Shown here piece after piece: positions 25,006 through 26,856 of a stretch of DNA of 26,856 bases. The stretch is from Candidatus Sumerlaeota bacterium. Its GTDB lineage: Bacteria; Sumerlaeota; Sumerlaeia; SLMS01. Both the position numbers and the translations under genes were made by a program. Where the stretch lies: the NCBI GenBank assembly GCA_020850785.1, contig JADZDZ010000158.1:1-26856 (forward strand), read 5' to 3'. Below the pieces are notes generated by a model, which was not told the DNA's origin, made no database searches, and worked only from the letters and a program-made list of their open reading frames with translations. The first letter of the stretch is position 1. Every line of letters starts with the position of its first letter.

Positions 25006-25101
25006 GGGGAACGACGACGTCGCAGGGAATTAACCACAAGAGGCACGGGACGGGAGCCTTGATGGAAATATTGCCAGAGCCATTTCCCCGGCGAAACGAA
25101 T
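25006..25101. other. Gap between E2 gene and fusion gene
   Basis: A 96-bp spacer between two minus-strand genes. It contains GGAAAT-N12-ATTTCC (25064-25087), a weak hairpin without a T-run, and an 8-bp palindrome CGACGTCG (25015-25022) just before the fusion start. Neither is convincing. The fusion gene has no visible ribosome binding site. Confidence 0.35.
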
Positions 25102-26469
25102 CTAAACCGGCAGTCCGAAATCCGCCTTTTCGATTCGCTCCTTGATCTTGACCATCACCTTGTCAGCCTCCCAGCCGTCAATGAGGCGGTGGTCAATGCC
25201 GAGCGTCAGGAATGCACGCTGCCGGATGGCGATGGTGTCCTCCCCATCGGGGCCGGTGACGACAACGGGCACCTTTCGGATCGCGCCGAAGTGAAGAATC
25301 GCACCCTGCGGTTGGTTGACGATGGGAATGGCGAACGTTGCACCAAGCTGGCCGGTGCTGGTGACGGTGAAGGTGGCGCCCTCAACGTCGGACGGCTTGA
25401 GCTTGTTGGTGCGCGCCTTCGTGGCGATCTCCACGAGGCTGCGGGCGATGCCGCCCAGTGTCATCGCCTCCACGCACTTCACCACGGGAACCACGAGGCC
25501 CTCGCGAACGGCGACGGCGATGCCAAGGTTCACGTTGCGATGCTGGATGATGCGATCATTTCCCCACGAAGCGTTGATGGAGGGGACCGCCATGAGCGCG
25601 TCGGAAACCGCCTTCACCACAAACACGAGCGGCGTGAGCTTCGTGCCGAGGTGCATTTCGAAGAGCGGTTTTGCACGGATGCGAAGTTTTTCAAGCTGCG
25701 TGAAATCCACCTCGTGCGCGGTGTAGGCGAGCGGGATGTTGTTCACGCTCCTCACCATCTGCTCCGCGATGGAGCGCCGCATGACGGAAACCTTGATTTC
25801 CTGCGGCGGATAGATCACCGGCTCGGCTTCCGAACCAACGGCGGTGTCGAACCTCATCGCGCCTTCCTTCGGCTGGCTGCGCTCGCGGCGGTAGGCGGTG
25901 GGCGCGGGGGCGTGCGGCTCCGTGGCGCGTGCCTGCGCATCGGCCTTCGCCTTCTCCTCCGCGATAAAGTCCTCAAGGTCCTTCTTCGTCACGCGGCCGT
26001 GGATGCCCGTGCCGGAAACCTCCTCCAGATCGACGCCAAGCTCCTTTGCAATGTTGCGGACGAGCGGCGTGCTGCGCTTGCGAATCAGGTGCTCGCGGTC
26101 GCGCGCAACCTCCTCGTCGGTTTCCTCCACAACGTGGCCGTTTGTGACTTCCTCCGCTGCGGGGTGCGGCGGCGCGACCACCTTCGGCGCCTTCGCCGGA
26201 ATGGCCGCCGCGCGATCCACCTTCGACCCCGGCGGGGCGATCCTCGCGATCAGCGTATCTATGGGGACCGTTTCCCCCTCGCCGAAAAGAATCTCGGAGA
26301 TCACTCCGCTGACGGGTGATGGAAATTCCACCTCGACCTTCGCGGTGGAAATATCCAGCAGCGTCTCGCCTTCCTCAATCGCTTCGCCCGGTTTCTTTCG
26401 CCAGGTGGTGATGGTGCCCTCCGTGAGGGATTCGCCCATCTGCGGCATTTTGATATCAGTCAGCGACAA
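25102..26469 (-). CDS. 2-oxoacid dehydrogenase complex E2, dihydrolipoamide acyltransferase
   Basis: Core subunit that carries the acyl group on a swinging lipoyl arm and passes it to CoA. Residues 1-80 are one lipoyl domain; the lipoylated lysine is K44 (ISTAKVEVEF). A Pro/Ala-rich linker follows, then the E1/E3-binding domain around 130-170 (STPLVRNIAKELGVDLEEV, GRVTKKDL), a second linker, and the catalytic domain with H427 and D431 (GIDHRLIDGWE) and STGQLG. At 455 residues it has the usual one-lipoyl size. The start is TTG at 26469, supported by AAGGA 8 nt upstream; the ATG seven codons on would cut the first strand. E1 beta lies directly upstream. Whether pyruvate, branched-chain or acetoin complex cannot be decided from this sequence. 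Confidence 0.95.
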   Translation of the reverse strand: MSLTDIKMPQMGESLTEGTITTWRKKPGEAIEEGETLLDISTAKVEVEFPSPVSGVISEILFGEGETVPIDTLIARIAPPGSKVDRAAAIPAKAPKVVAPPHPAAEEVTNGHVVEETDEEVARDREHLIRKRSTPLVRNIAKELGVDLEEVSGTGIHGRVTKKDLEDFIAEEKAKADAQARATEPHAPAPTAYRRERSQPKEGAMRFDTAVGSEAEPVIYPPQEIKVSVMRRSIAEQMVRSVNNIPLAYTAHEVDFTQLEKLRIRAKPLFEMHLGTKLTPLVFVVKAVSDALMAVPSINASWGNDRIIQHRNVNLGIAVAVREGLVVPVVKCVEAMTLGGIARSLVEIATKARTNKLKPSDVEGATFTVTSTGQLGATFAIPIVNQPQGAILHFGAIRKVPVVVTGPDGEDTIAIRQRAFLTLGIDHRLIDGWEADKVMVKIKERIEKADFGLPV

Positions 26470-26477
26470 AAAAGGAT

Positions 26478-26482
26478 TCCTT
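26478..26482 (-). promoter_or_regulatory. Ribosome binding site supporting a TTG start for E2
   Basis: AAGGA 8 nt before TTG 26469. It decides for the rare TTG start rather than the ATG at residue 8. Confidence 0.65.
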
Positions 26483-26500
26483 CAGGAGGGTGATGAATCA

Positions 26501-26856
26501 TCAGTATCCCGCAAGCACTTCGAGCGCCTGCTCCAGGTCCTGCGTCTGCGGCAGGATCGCCTTCTCCAGCGGTGGGCAATATGCGACCCACGTGTCCAGC
26601 GACGCAACGCGTTTGACCGGTGCGTCCAGCCATTCGAAGCATTCCTCGGCGATGATGGCGGCGATTTCCCCGCCGAATCCGCCGCTCTACATTTCCTCAT
26701 GGGCAACCAGCACGCGCCCCGTCTTGCGAACGCTGCGCACGATGGTCTCGCGATCCAGCGGCACCAGCGTGCGGATGTCGATGACCTCGACCTCCACGTT
26801 CAGGCGGCGCTGGATGCGCTCCGCAGCTTCGAGGCTCTTCTGCACCAACGCGCCCC
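26501..26856 (-). pseudogene. 2-oxoacid dehydrogenase E1 component, beta subunit, 3' part, with an in-frame TAG
   Basis: The gene enters from the right edge of the window; only about 118 codons are visible. The frame encodes the transketolase C-terminal domain: VEVEVIDIRTLVPLDRETIV, KTGRVLVAHEEM, then a TAG at 26687-26689, then, in the same frame, SGGFGGEIAAIIAEECFEW, VASLDTWVAYCPPLEKAILP and a normal TGA end at 26501. The family has HED-x-L-x-GGFGAEIAA here, so the TAG sits where a Leu is common; one base change (TTG to TAG) would explain it. Coding quality stays high after the TAG, which argues for a recent mutation, a sequencing error or readthrough rather than an old pseudogene. The E2 gene starts 31 bp downstream, as in a normal E1-E2 operon. 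Confidence 0.85.

Noticed and set aside
25064..25087. GGAAAT-N12-ATTTCC as a terminator after the E2 gene.
   Set aside because: The stem is short, A/T-rich, with a 12-nt loop and no T-run.
26687..26689. Selenocysteine or pyrrolysine as the explanation of the in-frame stop in E1 beta.
   Set aside because: Selenocysteine uses TGA, not TAG. Pyrrolysine is conceivable, but no pyl gene is in the window, the site is usually Leu in the family, and TAG is used as a normal stop by several genes here.

Overview
The window is about 26.9 kb of GC-rich, densely packed bacterial chromosome. It holds 18 genes that look intact and the 3' end of one more gene at the right edge. A periplasmic adaptor with a lipoprotein signal, a CAP-domain exported protein and an OpgC-like envelope acyltransferase point to a diderm (Gram-negative-type) bacterium. 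Mn-type superoxide dismutase fits exposure to oxygen. I cannot name the phylum from the sequence alone. I see no tRNA, rRNA, CRISPR array, insertion sequence or prophage gene, so this reads as core chromosome with an envelope-glycan neighbourhood.

Layout, left to right. 51-2850 (minus strand): a GT4 glycosyltransferase, a PtsN-like EIIA protein, Mn superoxide dismutase and a stand-alone receiver protein. 3050-6180 (plus): an M42-type metallopeptidase, a tRNA-dihydrouridine synthase and proC, the last two overlapping by 8 bp. 6233-9715 (minus): dnaE, the replicative polymerase. 9851-12294 (minus): an OpgC-like acyltransferase and a multi-pass GT-C-like protein, translationally coupled. 12359-15028 (plus): a DPM1-type GT2, a zinc-ribbon methyltransferase and an exported CAP-domain protein. 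15025-17232 (minus): a TMTC-like membrane glycosyltransferase with TPRs. 17507-19438 (plus): dnaK with a strong intrinsic terminator, then an 82-residue protein. 19881-25005 (minus): a 1259-residue fusion of a membrane nucleotide-sugar dehydratase with glycosyltransferase modules, overlapped by an HlyD/MacA-like adaptor gene. 25102-26856 (minus): the E2 gene of a 2-oxoacid dehydrogenase complex, preceded by the 3' part of its E1 beta gene.

The middle and right parts share a theme. A polyprenyl-phosphate-sugar synthase-like GT2 sits opposite two polytopic GT-C-type proteins that would use such lipid-linked sugars. A sugar-modifying dehydratase fused to glycosyltransferases lies nearby. The likely common job is building or attaching cell-surface glycans, but no substrate can be read from the sequence.

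The two most unusual items are the dehydratase-glycosyltransferase fusion, which has an acidic, proline-rich linker and a degenerate first GT-like segment, and an in-frame TAG codon inside an otherwise well-conserved E1 beta reading frame at 26687-26689.
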